Source of the DNA: Mycobacterium sp. 141
GTDB taxonomy: Bacteria; Actinomycetota; Actinomycetes; Mycobacteriales; Mycobacteriaceae
Assembly: GCF_000382405.1 (NCBI RefSeq)
Contig: NZ_KB908274.1
Location: 1 to 64,000, forward strand
Length of the DNA: 64,000 nt
Direction: 5' to 3'
Both the position numbers and the translations under genes were made by a program. Every line of letters starts with the position of its first letter. Position 1 is the stretch's first letter. This document shows positions 62,417-64,000 of this stretch, piece by piece. The notes beneath the pieces are model-generated. The model ran no database searches and had not been told where the DNA came from. It saw only the letters and a program-made list of their open reading frames with translations.

Positions 62417-63997
62417 TCATTTCGACAGCATCTTCTGAATCTGCGCCGCGACCATTCCGACGTCTTGGTTGGCTTCCTGTAGGCCGGTGAGCACATCGGG
62501 GTAGGTGGCGCCGCTCATCGACAGGTCGAATACCAGATGGCGACCGTCGTCGGTGGTCATGAATCCGGCGAGGCTCTGCACGTTGAACAGCGCACGCCCC
62601 GTCACGGGGTCGACAACCGCGACCGTCCCGGTCTTGGCCTGCACCTTGCCTTTCGCCGGACTGTCAGCACCGACCGCGGCGATGGTGCCGCTTTCACCCA
62701 GTACCGGCTGACCCGAGACCAGTGCCTCTCCCCACGACTGCGCCGCGGCCCATTTGACCCAGTCGGTCATCTGCCTGGGGGTCGTCGAGGCCGGATAAGC
62801 CCCCTCGCCGTCGGTGAGCACCACGGCGTCGGGCACCAGGCCCGCCTTGTTCACCGCGGCGCGAACGGCTTTCAGTCCGTCGGTGCAATCGGTGGATCCA
62901 GACTTGGTCGCCAGGAGGCACAACATCGCGTTGGCTCCGGTGTTGTAGCTGGTCCGCAGGATCATCGACCCGAAAGCCGCTAACGGAGGTGATTGCAGCG
63001 CGGCCAGTTGCCGGTCCGCGGGGTAGCTGCCCTTCGGCGGGAGTCGGGACTGGTCGTTGGGCCCGACCGTGGAAGAGGTGACCGCGATGCCTGCCCGGTT
63101 GAGGGCTTCGATGAACAACGTCCGCGCCCAGGTGTCGGCATCGGACACCCGATAGATCGTCAGCCGCGGCTCGCCCACGGGGATGGTCCCGGTGACGACG
63201 ATGTGGCGGGGATTCGCGGGGTCCGCGGTGGCCTCCAAGTTCGGCGATGCACCGGAGTCGACGGTCGAGACGTTCGACTGCACGGCGAATGCCGTTGTGG
63301 ACGGGATGGTTTCGATGGTTGCCAACTCGCCGACGCCCGCCGGGGAGACATTGATGTCGAGAAGATTGTCGTTGACGAAGATCGGCGGGACGGCGCCCTC
63401 ATGGCCGTCGGTCGCCCGCCAGAGTCGCGTGTCGACGACGACGTCGCCGACGATGTTCTTGACGCCCTTGGCGGCGATCTGGCGGGCCAGGTCGTCGAGT
63501 CCGGCCAGCGGATCGTCGTCGACTGTTGCGGCGTTGGGCGCGATATCGCCGTAAACGTGGTCGATATGTGTGGCGTCGAACGCGTCGTCAACCCGACCCT
63601 GCCGCCCGCCGCGACCGCCCAGCGTGAGATCGCCTGCGGCGACCAGAATCACGTCACCTCTGACCATGCCGTCGACTGTCGGCGCGGTGGCATAGACGGG
63701 GGTGGTCAGACGAGTGTCAGGGCCGAAGGTGTCGTACACCGTGCCGATCGTGAATTCCTTTGCCGTTGACCCCGTCAACACCATCTCGTCGGGCCGTTGG
63801 CTCAACAACACTTCGCCGGAGTCGCGGTCGGCGACGTAATAAAGCCACCGCGCAGTCGAATACGCCGGCTTCTCCATGATCTTTCGTGCGGCCTCGGGCA
63901 GGTCTGCGCTCGCCGGTGCGCCCGTCGTCGCATCGCAGGCGGCAACCACTGTGGCAGTGAGTACCAGGGCGACGAACCGACCGATCGCATTGCCCAT
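62417..63997 (-). CDS. D-alanyl-D-alanine carboxypeptidase / PBP4-type S13 peptidase, lipoprotein
   Basis: A 526-residue S13 penicillin-binding protein. Active-site motifs: S77-x-x-K80 in LTGSTAKEFT, SYN in LRTSYNTGANAM, and KTG in VQAKTGTVAVVD. The N terminus MGNAIGRFVALVLTATVVAA followed by C21 is a lipobox, so it is likely a surface lipoprotein trimming peptidoglycan. The start lies 3 bp from the window edge; this signal makes it the likely true start. Confidence 0.92.
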   Translation of the reverse strand: MGNAIGRFVALVLTATVVAACDATTGAPASADLPEAARKIMEKPAYSTARWLYYVADRDSGEVLLSQRPDEMVLTGSTAKEFTIGTVYDTFGPDTRLTTPVYATAPTVDGMVRGDVILVAAGDLTLGGRGGRQGRVDDAFDATHIDHVYGDIAPNAATVDDDPLAGLDDLARQIAAKGVKNIVGDVVVDTRLWRATDGHEGAVPPIFVNDNLLDINVSPAGVGELATIETIPSTTAFAVQSNVSTVDSGASPNLEATADPANPRHIVVTGTIPVGEPRLTIYRVSDADTWARTLFIEALNRAGIAVTSSTVGPNDQSRLPPKGSYPADRQLAALQSPPLAAFGSMILRTSYNTGANAMLCLLATKSGSTDCTDGLKAVRAAVNKAGLVPDAVVLTDGEGAYPASTTPRQMTDWVKWAAAQSWGEALVSGQPVLGESGTIAAVGADSPAKGKVQAKTGTVAVVDPVTGRALFNVQSLAGFMTTDDGRHLVFDLSMSGATYPDVLTGLQEANQDVGMVAAQIQKMLSK

Positions 63998-64000
63998 CGC

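Overview
The window is high-GC actinobacterial DNA, almost certainly from a Mycobacterium (rapid-grower or Mycolicibacterium type). The evidence is a run of genes that, from memory of the M. tuberculosis H37Rv map, follows the Rv3355c to Rv3433c segment in order: DUF3017-folD, the mfpA conservon, trmL/spoU, a nitroreductase, dnaE2, imuA'-imuB, guaA, choD, guaB3-guaB2, the DUF5319 gene, rsdA-sigD, whiB3, groEL1-groES, tsaD-rimI-tsaB-tsaE, alr, gadB and nnr. No searches were run; family calls come from reading motifs. No tRNA, rRNA or CRISPR array was seen.

Layout. 1-3.5 kb is a decayed accessory patch: a complete IS256-type insertion sequence, a broken gene tail, a GH10 xylanase lipoprotein and a 3' scrap of galU. 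3.5-10.2 kb holds DUF3017-folD, a multi-pass membrane protein, a frameshifted membrane-anchored beta-propeller gene and a double-FHA ABC exporter. 10.2-15 kb is the conservon (sensor kinase-like, roadblock, DUF742, GTPase) ending in the pentapeptide gyrase-protecting protein MfpA. 15-26.3 kb contains trmL, a nitroreductase and the SOS mutasome: dnaE2 and imuA'-imuB, each behind a LexA-type box, separated by a reductase, a universal stress protein, an HtdY-like dehydratase and a nucleoside hydrolase.

26.5-30.5 kb is an envelope cluster (Thr-rich lipoprotein, S53 sedolisin, zinc-ribbon membrane protein); the last two genes are joined by two chained 12-codon mini-ORFs. 30.5-45 kb has guanine nucleotide synthesis (guaA, guaB2, guaB3), a YhgE/Pip membrane protein with a degenerate ABC-ATPase and a divergent TetR gene with two tandem operators, cholesterol oxidase, a DUF559 protein and the sigD-rsdA pair. 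45-51 kb holds whiB3, an OsmC protein, small secreted proteins including a hemophore-like one, a repeat-rich exported protein and an FAD oxidoreductase with a decayed second copy of its 5' end. 51.5-64 kb is the minus-strand run of groES-groEL1 (CIRCE-controlled), the t6A genes, alr, gadB, nnr and an S13 carboxypeptidase.

Structure not explained by known genes: four copies of an intergenic palindrome in two subfamilies; ATGA-linked mini-ORFs whose sequence recurs after tsaD as part of a new 42-residue ORF; and a 33-bp in-frame tandem repeat at the N terminus of the YhgE protein.
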